A stretch of DNA of 64,000 nt from Sideroxydans lithotrophicus (GCA_020723185.1 DYJI01000003.1:124001-188000); one strand, 5' to 3'; positions 47,182 through 58,013 are shown, numbered from the stretch's first letter. Numbers and translations are program-made. The notes: generated by a model not told the origin, from the letters alone.

Positions 47182-48084
47182 ATGACAGTCGATAACTCCC
47201 GCACCCTGGATTTCACCCAGGAAACGAACAGATCCGTTGACCTGCGGCAAGGCATACGCCATCTGGATTCTCTCCCTGCCATGCCCGTCATCGCGCAAAA
47301 GCTCATGTCGCTGAATCTGGATAGCGACGAGGGCGAGCAGCAGATGATGTTGCTGATCTCACAGGACCCGCTGATCTCGGCCAAGATCATCGGCCTGTCG
47401 AACTCGCCGTTGCTCGGTACTTCACGCAAGGCGGGCTCGGTCAAGGAAGCGGCCATGCTGCTCGGTCTGAACCGCGTCAAATCGGTGGCGACCGGCATTG
47501 CCGTGATGTCGCTGGTGAGCAAATCCATCGGTCGTTTCGACCCGCAGGAGTTATGGCTGCACAACCTGAGTGTCGCGTTCGCCATGCTGCCGGTGGTGCG
47601 CGCCATGCCTTACAAATCACGTCCGCAGGACGACCTGATCTTCCTCGCCGGCATGTTGCACGATATCGGCTATCTGGCGCTTGCGCATCTGGATGCACAG
47701 CTCAGCGACGATCTGCACACGCGGATCGCCATCGAGCCGGAGCGGCCTTCCATCGAGATCGAACGGGAACTGCTGGAGGCGACGCATGACGAGCTGGGGG
47801 CCGAACTGGCAAAGTACTGGAACCTGCCGGATGAACTGGTCGCCGTGATCCGCTATCACCATACACCCGGTGCGCCCGAGGCTGCGGCAGGGTTGCCGCT
47901 GGCGCGCATCATCCATATCACAGAAAAACTGATCCCGTCCGTGGGGCTGCGCGAATTCGTCGGTGTCCATATCGACGATGAGGAATGGCTGGCTTTGGGT
48001 ATCGATCCCGGTCAGTCAGAAGAGATCGCCGCACAGGCCATCGAGCAGGCAGACCAGGCAGTGCAGTTCGTCAGCTCGCTCTGA
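47182..48084 (+). CDS. HDOD-domain signalling protein
   Basis: 300 residues, one HDOD domain (about 25-220; PAMPVIAQKLMSL, AGMLHDIGYLAL, RYHHTPG) and a short helical C-terminus. HDOD proteins regulate by protein contact and usually lack phosphohydrolase activity, though this copy has an HD pair. ATG 47182 is chosen by domain boundary; no good ribosome site is visible. It is divergent from the carboxypeptidase gene and convergent with regA. Confidence 0.85.
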   Translation: MTVDNSRTLDFTQETNRSVDLRQGIRHLDSLPAMPVIAQKLMSLNLDSDEGEQQMMLLISQDPLISAKIIGLSNSPLLGTSRKAGSVKEAAMLLGLNRVKSVATGIAVMSLVSKSIGRFDPQELWLHNLSVAFAMLPVVRAMPYKSRPQDDLIFLAGMLHDIGYLALAHLDAQLSDDLHTRIAIEPERPSIEIERELLEATHDELGAELAKYWNLPDELVAVIRYHHTPGAPEAAAGLPLARIIHITEKLIPSVGLREFVGVHIDDEEWLALGIDPGQSEEIAAQAIEQADQAVQFVSSL

Positions 48085-48108
48085 ACGTTGCGCCGGTCGG
48101 CGCGCTGA

Positions 48109-48642
48109 TCAATCCACCACGTGTCTTTTCGCCAGCTTGCGCTGCAGGGTGCGGCGGTGCATGTTGAGCAGGCGCGCGGTGGCGGAGATGTTGCCGTTCT
48201 GTTCCAGTAGCACGCGATTGATGTGTTCCCATTCCAGTCGGTCGACGGTGGCGGGCTGGGCTTCCACCGCCTTGTCCGGGTCTGCACTGTGGCCGAAGGC
48301 AGCCACGATCTCATCGGCGTTGGCCGGTTTGGAAAGGTATTGCGTGGCCCCCAGTTTGATCGCCTCCACGGCGGTGGCGATGCTGGCATAGCCGGTGAGC
48401 ATGACGATGCGCGTGTTGGGATCGAGCTCGTGCAGACGCTGCACCAGCACCAGTCCCGACGCACCGTTCATCTTGAGGTCGATCACCGCGAATTCGGGCG
48501 GATTCTCTTCCGCCAGCGGCAAGGCGCTTTCCACGCTGTTCGCGGCGCTCACGGCATAGCCGCGTTTTTCCAGTGCCCGTTTCAACACGCCGCGAAAGGT
48601 GTCGTCGTCGTCCACCAGCAACAGGGTGGGCAGGTCGCTCAT
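48109..48642 (-). CDS. regA: Redox response regulator, RegA/PrrA/ActR family
   Basis: 177 residues: receiver domain (about 1-120, VDDDDTF, phospho-acceptor in AVIDLKM, MLTGYAS, KPA) and a Fis-type helix-turn-helix (NISATARLLNMHRRTLQRKL) typical of the family. It controls respiratory, carbon and nitrogen functions in response to redox state in other proteobacteria. Its ATG overlaps the regB stop (ATGA). Confidence 0.95.
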   Translation of the reverse strand: MSDLPTLLLVDDDDTFRGVLKRALEKRGYAVSAANSVESALPLAEENPPEFAVIDLKMNGASGLVLVQRLHELDPNTRIVMLTGYASIATAVEAIKLGATQYLSKPANADEIVAAFGHSADPDKAVEAQPATVDRLEWEHINRVLLEQNGNISATARLLNMHRRTLQRKLAKRHVVD

Positions 48643-50003
48643 GCGTTCACCTTGCTGCGCGGCAGCACCACTTCGGTGGTCGCGCCGCCGCCCTCGCGGT
48701 TGGAGAGTTGCACGCTGCCGCCCAGCCGTTCCAGTGTGGCATTGGCGAGGAACAGGCCGAGTCCGCGACCTTCCGCCTTGGTGGTGAAGAAGGCGGCACC
48801 GGCACGTTCCGCCGCTTCCGGCGTGAGGCCGGGGCCATGGTCGCGTATCTCCAGTACGGTGTGCTGATCGTCCCAGTGCAGCAGGATGTCCATCTCGTCC
48901 GGCGAAGCGTCGGCGGCGTTGTTGAGCAGGTTCAGCAGGGCGGCGCGCAGCGCCGGATCGGCGCTGATCTGCGGCGCGGGCTGTGCACCGTCGGTCTGGT
49001 AGCGGTAATGCACGGTGGGGCGCAGCAACTGCCATTCGTCCAGCACGTCGTGCAGGAAGGTCGCCACGTCCGCCTCGCCCGGTGTCTCCTGTGCATGTCG
49101 GATCAGCGTGTCTAGGATGCGTTTGCAGTTCTTCACCTGGTCTTCGAGCAGGCCGAGGTTCTCCTGCTGCTCCGGGTTGTCGCATTCATCGCGCATCTCG
49201 CCGATCACCACCGCCATGGTGGACAGCGGCGTGCCCATCTCGTGCGCGGCGCTGGCCGCCAGCGTGCCGAGCGCCACGATGCGTTCATTGCGTAGCGTCT
49301 CCTCGCGCACGCGGTTCAGCTGCGCATCTCGCAGGCGCACCGCCGCCGCCATCTCCACCGCGAAATAGGCGATCACCGCCGCACTGATGAGGAAGCCCAG
49401 CCACATGCCTATCACATGCGTATTGAAGGCATCGCCCAGCGGCGAGGCATCGGGTTCGGAGGCGGAGGGGGGCTCGGTGCGGCAGAAGTCGGGGTCGTCA
49501 TGCCCGGTGTGCTGGTCGGGGGCGATCTGCGATATTGGGGATGCGTGTTGTGCATGGGCATCCCCGGTCGGGAGCGGCACATACCACACCATCAACAAGC
49601 TGTAGCAGGCCAGCGTCAGGCCCGCCATGCCCCAGGTGTAGCGGCGCGGCAGGATAGCGGCGGCCAGCACCAGCGGGAGCAGGTAGAGCGAGATGAAGGG
49701 GTTGGTGGAACCGCCCGCGTGATAGAGCAAGACGCTGAGTATGGTCACGTCCAGTGTCAACTGCACGAACAGCTCCAGGTGGCTGACCGGATAGTCGCGC
49801 GACAGTCGCCACCAGGTCAGGCCGTTCGCCAGCGCCAGCACACCGACCGTGGACAGCATCGGCAGCCAGGCGAGTTCCGTGCTGAGGAAGCGATATACCA
49901 GCAGCAGCGTGGCGAGCTGCGCGAGGATGGCCCAGTTGCGCAACATGAACAGGCGGCGCAGATGCGAGTGTCCGGTCTGGGTGGCGAGCAGGGAGGAATG
50001 CAT
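48639..50003 (-). CDS. regB: Redox sensor histidine kinase, RegB/PrrB family
   Basis: 454 residues from ATG 50003; the frame stays open far upstream but only as antisense of the TonB receptor. Six membrane helices (about 24-221) include the ubiquinone-binding signature GGSTNPF. H254 in HEMGTPLS is phosphorylated, and the redox-box Cys is in VKNCKRIL. HATPase motifs NLLNNAADAS, DHGPGL and GRGLGLFLA are present. An unusual periplasmic loop (about 146-199) between helices 5 and 6 has several His plus Asp and one Cys, which could bind metal. It is divergent from a copper-uptake operon. Confidence 0.94.
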   Translation of the reverse strand: MHSSLLATQTGHSHLRRLFMLRNWAILAQLATLLLVYRFLSTELAWLPMLSTVGVLALANGLTWWRLSRDYPVSHLELFVQLTLDVTILSVLLYHAGGSTNPFISLYLLPLVLAAAILPRRYTWGMAGLTLACYSLLMVWYVPLPTGDAHAQHASPISQIAPDQHTGHDDPDFCRTEPPSASEPDASPLGDAFNTHVIGMWLGFLISAAVIAYFAVEMAAAVRLRDAQLNRVREETLRNERIVALGTLAASAAHEMGTPLSTMAVVIGEMRDECDNPEQQENLGLLEDQVKNCKRILDTLIRHAQETPGEADVATFLHDVLDEWQLLRPTVHYRYQTDGAQPAPQISADPALRAALLNLLNNAADASPDEMDILLHWDDQHTVLEIRDHGPGLTPEAAERAGAAFFTTKAEGRGLGLFLANATLERLGGSVQLSNREGGGATTEVVLPRSKVNA

Positions 50004-50123
50004 GGCGCGGATTCTACCGGAAGCCCGTGGTGGCGGGCGTGCGACAAAATGACGCAGGGGTGCGCAGCTTGAATTCCCTACAATCTTTTTCGCTTGTATT
50101 TCTATAAACCGGAGGAGATTGAG

Positions 50124-52145
50124 ATGAAGTTGAAGTTGATCGCGGCAAGCGTCGCACTGGCGTTGGGCAACCCGGTCATGGCCGCAGACGAGGTGCTGGA
50201 TGAAGTGGTGGTGACCGCGCCGCAGAGCAGCGCGCCGCTGACGGTGCAGACTGATCCGCGCAAACCGCGCCAGCCGGTGCCGGCCCACGACGGGGCAGAT
50301 TATCTCAAGACCATCCCCGGTTTCTCGGTGATCCGCAAAGGCGGCACCGACGGCGATCCGGTACTGCGCGGCATGGCCGGTTCGCGCCTGAACATCCTGC
50401 TCGACGGTGAACAGATCCTGGGCGGATGCGGCGGCCGTATGGATCCGCCGACGGCCTATGTGTTCCCTGGTGCGTATGACCGCATCACCGTGCTCAAAGG
50501 CCCGCAGACCGTGTTGTACGGTGCCGGAAACTCGGCGGGCACGGTGTTGTTCGAGCGCAGCATGGACCGCGATGCACAGGTCGGTACGCATGGTCAGGCA
50601 TCGTTGATGTTGGGCAGCTACGGCCGCAACGACGAGATGTTGAGCGTCACCTCCGGCAACGAAGAATATTACGTGCGCGCCGACGCGACGCGCTCGGATG
50701 CCAACGATTACCAGGACGGCAACGGCGTGGCCGTGCATTCTTCCTACACACGCTGGAGCGGCAACGCGGCGCTGGGCTGGACGCCGGATGACGATACGCG
50801 GCTGGAAATGACACTGGCCAAGAGCGACGGCGAAGCGGCCTATGCGGATCGCAGCGTGGACGGCACCAAGTTCGCACGCGACAACTTCGGTGCGAAGTTC
50901 GAGAAGCGCAATCTGGGCGGCATGCTGGAAGCAGTGGAGGCACAGGCGTATTACAACTATGTCGATCATGTGATGGACGTTTACACCCTGCGCAGTGGCA
51001 ATCCCGCTTCGATGATGGCGGCGATGAACCCGGACCGAAAGACCACTGGCGGACGTGCCGTCGGCACGCTGCAACTGGCGGACGACAGCCAGCTCAAACT
51101 GGGGCTTGATACGCAGAACAATGTGCATACCAACCGTAGCGGTGCGGCACCGGGTTACACGGGCGACTACACGCTGAAAGCGCGCACCAGGGATGCCGAG
51201 TTCAAGAACCTCGGCGTGTTCGGCGAGTGGCGTCAGGACATGAGCGACACGCGCCGCGTGATCGCCGGTCTGCGTGCAGACAGTTGGCAGGCGACCGACT
51301 ATCGAACCATGATCATGCGCGGCATGACCTCGGTGATGAACCCCACCGCCAATCAGACGCGAAAGGAAACGCTGTCCAGCGGATTCCTGCGCTACGAGCA
51401 GGATACTTCCGCGACGCACACCTGGTATGTCGGGGCGGGGCGCACTTCGCGCGCGCCGGATTACTGGGAACTGTTCAACAAGGAAAGCCTGACCACGGCC
51501 AGTTCGTTCAACACCCGCAGCGAGAAGACCACGCAACTCGACGTCGGCATGAACTACCGCGCGGGTGACTATCTGTCCGGCTCGGTATCCGCGTTCTACA
51601 GCAAGATCACCGACTTCAACCTGATCCAGTCGAACGTGATGAAGGGTATGACGGCCGTCACCGTGACGCGCAATGTCGACGCGACGACCTATGGTGCCGA
51701 GGCGGGTGTTGCCTATGCTTTGATGGATGACTGGAAGGTGGACGGCAGCCTGGCCTATGTCCATGGCAGCAACGATACCGACGCTACCGCGCTGGGGCAG
51801 ATGCCGCCGCTGGAAGCGCGTATCGGTCTGAACTACGACGACAATGTCTGGTCGTTCGGCGCCTTGCTGCGTGCGGTTGCCGCGCAGGATCGCGTGGCGG
51901 TGAACCAGGGCAATATCGCCGGGCAGGACATCGCGGCGTCTGGCGGTTTCAGCGTGTTCTCGCTGAACGGCGGCTGGCATGCGAATACGGCGTTCAAGGT
52001 GAGTGCGGGCGTGGATAACCTGTTCAACAAGACCTATGCCGAGCACATCAGCCGTGCCGGTGCGATGGTGACAGGCTACACGCAGACCACGCGCGTGAAC
52101 GAGATGGGACGCAATCTGTGGCTGAAAGGGGATTTCGCTTTTTAA
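50124..52145 (+). CDS. oprC: TonB-dependent copper receptor, OprC/NosA type
   Basis: 673 residues: signal peptide (VMAADE boundary), plug domain (about 30-150) and beta-barrel ending in F (GDFAF). The plug carries GGCGGRMDPPTAYVFP with C102-x3-M106, and H282-V-M284 lies in the barrel; together these match the CxxxM/HxM copper site described for OprC. It imports copper across the outer membrane. The ATG at 50124 follows GGAGGAGAT. Two PCuAC genes follow, and regB is divergent across 120 bases. Confidence 0.92.
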   Translation: MKLKLIAASVALALGNPVMAADEVLDEVVVTAPQSSAPLTVQTDPRKPRQPVPAHDGADYLKTIPGFSVIRKGGTDGDPVLRGMAGSRLNILLDGEQILGGCGGRMDPPTAYVFPGAYDRITVLKGPQTVLYGAGNSAGTVLFERSMDRDAQVGTHGQASLMLGSYGRNDEMLSVTSGNEEYYVRADATRSDANDYQDGNGVAVHSSYTRWSGNAALGWTPDDDTRLEMTLAKSDGEAAYADRSVDGTKFARDNFGAKFEKRNLGGMLEAVEAQAYYNYVDHVMDVYTLRSGNPASMMAAMNPDRKTTGGRAVGTLQLADDSQLKLGLDTQNNVHTNRSGAAPGYTGDYTLKARTRDAEFKNLGVFGEWRQDMSDTRRVIAGLRADSWQATDYRTMIMRGMTSVMNPTANQTRKETLSSGFLRYEQDTSATHTWYVGAGRTSRAPDYWELFNKESLTTASSFNTRSEKTTQLDVGMNYRAGDYLSGSVSAFYSKITDFNLIQSNVMKGMTAVTVTRNVDATTYGAEAGVAYALMDDWKVDGSLAYVHGSNDTDATALGQMPPLEARIGLNYDDNVWSFGALLRAVAAQDRVAVNQGNIAGQDIAASGGFSVFSLNGGWHANTAFKVSAGVDNLFNKTYAEHISRAGAMVTGYTQTTRVNEMGRNLWLKGDFAF

Positions 52146-52168
52146 GGCGGGATCGGAGCTAGAATAGT

Positions 52169-52188
52169 GTGCCGCCGCGATGCGGCAC
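52169..52188 (+). other. Hairpin between the copper receptor and PCuAC genes
   Basis: Perfect 7-base-pair stem GTGCCGC/GCGGCAC with a six-base loop, no T tract. It may set the ratio of receptor to chaperone transcript rather than end transcription. Confidence 0.35.
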
Positions 52189-52209
52189 CTCATTGATAAG
52201 GAGTGTCAA

Positions 52210-52716
52210 ATGCGTAAGGTTATTTTAGCGGTCTTGTTCGGTCTGTCGTTCGCGGCGCAGGCGGCCGATGTGGAAGTCTCAGAAGCCTGGACACGCGCCA
52301 CCGCGCCGGGGCAGAACAGTGCGATGGTGCAGGCTGTCATCACCAGCCGTCAGGCAGCCGAGCTGGTCGGTGTCACCTGTTCCTGCGCCGAGACTGCCGA
52401 GTTGCACAGCATGGTGCACGAAGGCGGCATGATGAGGATGCGCCAGGTCGAGTCCATCGAACTGCCTGCCGGTACCGCGGTCGACCTGGGGGCGGCTGGC
52501 TACCACCTGATGCTGCTGGGTTTGAAGCAACAGATCCGGGAAGGCAAGAAGATCGAGCTGACTCTGACCCTGCGCTACAAGAACGGCAAGAGCGGAAAAG
52601 TGAAGTTCCAGGCACCGGCCAGGGCCCTGGACGCAAGTTCAAGCAAACCCATGCACGACATGCCAGCCGCCGGTGGGCATGACATGGGTAACATGCACAA
52701 ACATATGCAGCATTGA
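52210..52716 (+). CDS. Periplasmic copper chaperone, PCuAC family
   Basis: 168 residues, signal peptide (AAQAAD) and a PCuAC cupredoxin-like domain. The copper site matches H-X10-M-X21-H-X-M exactly (H66, M77, H99, M101). The C-terminal tail is His/Met-rich (HDMPAAGGHDMGNMHKHM), a second likely copper site. PCuAC proteins deliver Cu(I) to cytochrome oxidases. The start at 52210 follows AAGGAG. It lies 64 bases after the copper receptor. Confidence 0.93.
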   Translation: MRKVILAVLFGLSFAAQAADVEVSEAWTRATAPGQNSAMVQAVITSRQAAELVGVTCSCAETAELHSMVHEGGMMRMRQVESIELPAGTAVDLGAAGYHLMLLGLKQQIREGKKIELTLTLRYKNGKSGKVKFQAPARALDASSSKPMHDMPAAGGHDMGNMHKHMQH

Positions 52717-52730
52717 TAACGGAGGGCGGC

Positions 52731-53204
52731 ATGCTCAGATCCCTGTTCATTGTCCTGGCATTGCTGGTTGCGCCGCAAGTGTTCGCGGCCAGGGATGTGA
52801 TCGTGGACAAGGCATGGATGCGCGAGAGCGTTCCGGGGCAGACAGCCGCCACCGTGCAACTCAATCTGTATGTGACCCGGGATGCGACACTGCTGGGCGT
52901 CAGCAGCCCGCTGGCGGGCACCGGCGAGATACGCCACGTCATGAAGCGCGGGGGCAAGATGCAGCAGCGCACTTTGCGCGACCTGAAACTCGCGGGGCAC
53001 AGCAACACGCTGTTCGGAGAACGCGGCCTGTACCTGATGCTGAACGGGCTGAAGCAGCCGCTCGGCGTGGGTGACAAGGTGCCGGTGACCCTGTCACTCA
53101 GGATTGGCGGAAAGACGCGCGATGTCGAAGTCGAAGCGACTGTTCGCGCATTGGAGTTGAGCTACAAGCATTATAACGATCCGGCGGTGATGGATCACCA
53201 GTGA
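52731..53204 (+). CDS. PCuAC-like protein with lost copper ligands
   Basis: 157 residues with a signal peptide (VFAARD) and the PCuAC fold, 14 bases after a canonical paralogue. Aligned by hand to that protein, three of four ligands are replaced (R68 for His, Q79 for Met, Y101 for His; M103 kept). H69, M71 and M77 nearby could form a shifted site. GGAGGGCGG ribosome site. It ends at an intrinsic terminator. Confidence 0.85.
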   Translation: MLRSLFIVLALLVAPQVFAARDVIVDKAWMRESVPGQTAATVQLNLYVTRDATLLGVSSPLAGTGEIRHVMKRGGKMQQRTLRDLKLAGHSNTLFGERGLYLMLNGLKQPLGVGDKVPVTLSLRIGGKTRDVEVEATVRALELSYKHYNDPAVMDHQ

Positions 53205-53222
53205 AGCATATGCCTGCAAAGG

Positions 53223-53250
53223 AAAAAGGCGGCTGTCAGCCGCCTTTTTT
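53223..53250 (+). terminator. Intrinsic terminator after the copper operon
   Basis: GGCGGCT/AGCCGCC stem with a three-base loop, flanked by A5 and T6, so it can act in both directions. Confidence 0.92.
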
Positions 53251-53256
53251 CATGCC

Positions 53257-53282
53257 CTTGAAATTCATGCGGGCGACCATAG
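53257..53282 (+). promoter_or_regulatory. Sigma32 (RpoH) promoter of hsp20
   Basis: CTTGAAA (53257-53263) matches the heat-shock -35 exactly; 11 bases later GACCATAG (53275-53282) matches the CCAT core of CCCCATNT. It is 57 bases before the hsp20 start. Confidence 0.7.
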
Positions 53283-53338
53283 ATTGCTGTCAGGCGGGGT
53301 TGCCCGCCAGTCCGTGAACGCAACCGAAGGAGAACGAA

Positions 53339-53761
53339 ATGGCCAACATCAGCAGATACAACCCGACCCGCGATGCCCTGGACGACCTGTTCCGGGGGTT
53401 CTTCATGCAGCCTGTGCGCCTGGAGGGACAGCAGGAAGTGCAGATCAGGATGGACGTCAGCGAGGACGACAAGGCATACAAAGTACACGCCGAGATCCCC
53501 GGCGTGAAGAAGGACGATATACATGTGCATATCGACGGCAACCAGGTTTCCATCAGTGCCGAGGTCAAGAACGAGAAGGAAGTGAAGGAAGGCGAGAAGC
53601 TGCTGCGCAGCGAACGTTATTACGGCAGCGTGTCGCGCGCCTTCACATTGGCGCAGGATGTGGACGAGAACGCGGCGCAGGCGAAATACCAGGACGGCGT
53701 GCTGGAACTGACGCTGCCCAAGAAGGTGGCGGTCAGCGCGAAGAAGCTGGTCATCCAGTAG
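53339..53761 (+). CDS. Small heat-shock protein, Hsp20/alpha-crystallin family
   Basis: 140 residues. N-terminal arm with FRGFFMQPVR, alpha-crystallin domain (about 38-130; MDVSEDDKAYKVHAEIPGV, GVLELTLPKK). It holds unfolding proteins without ATP. GAAGGAGAAC ribosome site. Single-gene unit with a sigma32-like promoter and its own terminator. Confidence 0.95.
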   Translation: MANISRYNPTRDALDDLFRGFFMQPVRLEGQQEVQIRMDVSEDDKAYKVHAEIPGVKKDDIHVHIDGNQVSISAEVKNEKEVKEGEKLLRSERYYGSVSRAFTLAQDVDENAAQAKYQDGVLELTLPKKVAVSAKKLVIQ

Positions 53762-55374
<1,613 letters not shown>

Positions 55375-55387
55375 GAAAGGAATAAGG

Positions 55388-55975
55388 ATGGCGACCAAAC
55401 AGACGGGCGAACGGAAATTGCAGATCTTGCAGACCATTGCCGAGATGCTGGAGCAACCCAAGGGCGAGAAGATCACCACCGCCGCTTTGGCGGCGCGCCT
55501 GCAATTGTCCGAGGCGGCGCTGTACCGCCATTTCGCCAGCAAGTTCATGATGTACCAGGGGCTGATCGATTTCATCGAGCAGACCGTGTTCGGCCTGATC
55601 AACAAGATCGCCACTGAAGAACAGGACGGGTTACGGCAGGTGGAGGGTATTCTGGCACTGCTGCTGGGCTTCGCGCAGAAGAACCGCGGCATGACGCGCG
55701 TGCTGATCGGCGACGCGCTGGTGAACGAGGACGAGCGCCTGCAGCAGCGTATCAACCAGTTCCTCGACCGTGTCGAGACCACGCTCAAGCAATCGCTGCG
55801 CATCGCCTCCTCGCAGGGCGGATTGTCGGCGGATGCCGACGTCGGCGCACATGCCAACCTGTTGCTGTGCTACGTGGTCGGGCGCTGGCAGCAGTTCGGC
55901 AAGAGTGGCTACAAGCGACTGCCGCTGGAACAGTGGCCGCAGCAGTGGGCGATCATGCTGCAGCAGTTCAAGTAA
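55388..55975 (+). CDS. slmA: Nucleoid occlusion factor SlmA
   Basis: 195 residues, TetR-family protein that binds DNA and blocks FtsZ assembly over the nucleoid. The N-terminal helix-turn-helix (ITTAALAARLQLSEAALYRHFASK) and the C-terminal RWQQFGKSGYKRLPLEQWPQQW stretch are characteristic. ATG 55388 follows GGAAAGGAATAAGG. argB-nucleotidase-slmA order is common in betaproteobacteria. Confidence 0.94.
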   Translation: MATKQTGERKLQILQTIAEMLEQPKGEKITTAALAARLQLSEAALYRHFASKFMMYQGLIDFIEQTVFGLINKIATEEQDGLRQVEGILALLLGFAQKNRGMTRVLIGDALVNEDERLQQRINQFLDRVETTLKQSLRIASSQGGLSADADVGAHANLLLCYVVGRWQQFGKSGYKRLPLEQWPQQWAIMLQQFK

Positions 55976-56017
55976 GCACGGTTGCGGCCCCCAATAAAAG
56001 CCGCTATATTGCGGGCC

Positions 56018-56101
56018 ATGCATTTCTCCCGCCACATCTCGCTTTTGCATTCCACCTTCAGCCTGCTGGCCGCGCTGAAGCTGCGCCCGCGCGCAAACTG
56101 A
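56018..56101 (+). CDS. Possible 27-residue leader peptide of leuA
   Basis: ATG at 56018, 27 codons ending TGA at 56099-56101, in the 205-base slmA-leuA gap. The peptide has six leucines, four of them in LLAALKL and the preceding SLL, as a leucine attenuator would. A hairpin CGGCTC/GAGCCG (56129-56149) follows without a T tract, so a classic terminator is not seen. It may act by coupling or be chance. Confidence 0.4.
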   Translation: MHFSRHISLLHSTFSLLAALKLRPRAN

Positions 56102-56180
56102 ACCCACCCCCACATGTATCAAAGCAGGCGGCTCGGTCGGTGAGAGCCGTGGATGAACAATTGCGATGGAGCTACACAAA

Positions 56181-57716
56181 ATGACTGACAAACTGATCAT
56201 ATTCGATACCACCTTGCGCGACGGCGAACAGAGTCCGGGCGCTTCCATGACCAAAGAAGAGAAGATGCGCATCGCGCGCCAGCTGGAGAAGCTGGGCGTG
56301 GATGTGATCGAAGCCGGTTTCGCCGCGGCCAGTCCCGGCGACTTCGATGCGATCAAGTCCATCGCCGAAGTCATCAAGGATTCCACGGTCTGTTCGCTGG
56401 CACGCGCCAACGAGAAGGATGTGCGCGCGGCAGGCGAGGCGATCAAACCGGCCAAACGCGGGCGCATCCACACCTTCATCGCCACCTCGCCCATCCACAT
56501 GCAGCACAAGTTGCGCATGACCGAGGACCATGTGGTGGAACGCGCGGTGCAGGCCGTGAAGTGGGCGCTGGAATACACCGATGATGTGGAGTTCTCCGCA
56601 GAGGACGCGGTGCGCTCGGAGATGGATTTCCTGGTGCGTGTGTTCGATGCGGTGATCAAGGCGGGCGCGAAGACATTGAACGTGCCGGATACTGTGGGTT
56701 ACAGCATCCCGGCCCTGTGGGGCGAGCGTTTCAAGGAGCTGATCGCGCGCGTGCCGAACAGTGACAAGGTGATCTGGTCCACCCATTGTCATAACGACCT
56801 GGGTATGGCTTCCGCCAACTCGCTCTCTGCCGTGTTGAACGGCGCACGCCAGGTGGAGTGCACCATCAACGGTCTGGGCGAGCGCGCGGGCAACGCCTCG
56901 CTGGAAGAGATCGTGATGGCGGTGCGTACCCGTCGCGACGTTTTCTCTTGCGATTGCCGCATCGATGCCACGCAGATCGTGCCGACTTCCAAGCTGGTGT
57001 CCAGCATCACCGGTTATCCGGTGCAGCCGAACAAGGCCATCGTGGGGGCCAACGCCTTCGCGCACGAATCCGGCATCCATCAGGATGGCGTGCTCAAGCA
57101 CCGTGAGACCTACGAGATCATGCGCGCCGAAGATGTGGGCTGGAGTACCAACAAGTTGACCCTCGGCAAACTGTCCGGGCGCAATGCCTTCCGTACCCGC
57201 TTGCAGGAACTGGGTATCGTGCTGGAGAGCGAGGACGCCTTGAATGCCGCGTTCGCCCGCTTCAAGGATCTGGCCGACCGTAAGAGCGAGATCTTCGACG
57301 AGGATATCCAGGCACTGGTGAGCGACGAGGAAGTGACGCAAGTGAGCGAGCATTACCGGCTGGTAGCGATGGGAGCCCATTCAGAGACCGGTGCCCTGCC
57401 GGTGGCGCGGGTCGTGCTCAATGTCGGCGGGAAAGAACAGCATGCCGATGCGCAGGGCGGTGGACCGGTGGATGCCACGTTCAAGGCGATCGAACAGATC
57501 GTGCAGAGCGGCACCGAGTTGTTGCTGTACTCGGTGAACAACATCACCAGCGGCACCGATGCACAGGGCGAGGTGACCGTGCGTCTGTCCAAAGGAGGGC
57601 GTGTGGTGAACGGGCAGGGGGCCGATACCGACATTGTGGTCGCTTCAGCGAAGTCCTATCTGAACGCTCTGAACAAGTTGCACGCCGGGACCGAGCGTGC
57701 GCATCCGCAGGTGTGA
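56181..57716 (+). CDS. leuA: 2-isopropylmalate synthase
   Basis: 511 residues, first step of leucine synthesis (acetyl-CoA plus 2-oxoisovalerate). Catalytic domain with [15 protein letters not shown] and metal ligands in HCHNDLG; C-terminal leucine-binding regulatory domain (about 390-500) present. ATG 56181 follows GGAG at 56168; the ATG 15 bases upstream is less likely. Confidence 0.96.
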   Translation: MTDKLIIFDTTLRDGEQSPGASMTKEEKMRIARQLEKLGVDVIEAGFAAASPGDFDAIKSIAEVIKDSTVCSLARANEKDVRAAGEAIKPAKRGRIHTFIATSPIHMQHKLRMTEDHVVERAVQAVKWALEYTDDVEFSAEDAVRSEMDFLVRVFDAVIKAGAKTLNVPDTVGYSIPALWGERFKELIARVPNSDKVIWSTHCHNDLGMASANSLSAVLNGARQVECTINGLGERAGNASLEEIVMAVRTRRDVFSCDCRIDATQIVPTSKLVSSITGYPVQPNKAIVGANAFAHESGIHQDGVLKHRETYEIMRAEDVGWSTNKLTLGKLSGRNAFRTRLQELGIVLESEDALNAAFARFKDLADRKSEIFDEDIQALVSDEEVTQVSEHYRLVAMGAHSETGALPVARVVLNVGGKEQHADAQGGGPVDATFKAIEQIVQSGTELLLYSVNNITSGTDAQGEVTVRLSKGGRVVNGQGADTDIVVASAKSYLNALNKLHAGTERAHPQV

Positions 57717-57722
57717 AGCGGG

Positions 57723-58013
57723 ATGAGGCCGGTGCGTGAACGGAGCCGGTATCCGACCCTGATGCTCGGGTGGATGCTGGCTGTGTTCGCGGCATCTTCA
57801 TCGGCCGCGCCTTTGGCTGAAGCAGCCGTCCAGACTCAGGCAGTCCCGCCTTCGAAAGGGAAAGCGGTGCTCTACATCGAGAATATCCCGGAAACTCACC
57901 CGCAGGATCAGAAAGCCTTGAAAGCGCGGAAGGCCAGGCAGTTTCCGGCTGAAGCGCTTCCGCCGACAGTCAGCGAACCGCCGCCGCTGGAGTTGAAAGG
58001 CGTGCGCGGTTAA
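57723..58013 (+). CDS. Small secreted hypothetical protein
   Basis: 96 residues. A basic N-terminus and hydrophobic stretch (MLGWMLAVFAASSSAAP) look like a signal peptide; the mature part is Pro/Lys/Ala-rich without a recognised domain. It starts 6 bases after leuA, possibly cotranscribed, and its end overlaps the convergent gene by 4 bases. I do not recognise it. Confidence 0.5.
   Translation: MRPVRERSRYPTLMLGWMLAVFAASSSAAPLAEAAVQTQAVPPSKGKAVLYIENIPETHPQDQKALKARKARQFPAEALPPTVSEPPPLELKGVRG

Noticed and set aside
50053-50123. Clear promoter or copper operator between regB and the copper receptor
   Set aside because: Several AT-rich hexamers (TACAAT, TATAAA) exist but none has a correctly spaced -35 or an obvious dyad.
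48639-52193. A 1184-codon minus-strand open frame
   Set aside because: Only the part up to 50003 is regB. The rest is antisense to the TonB receptor, has no family features and is open because of high GC.
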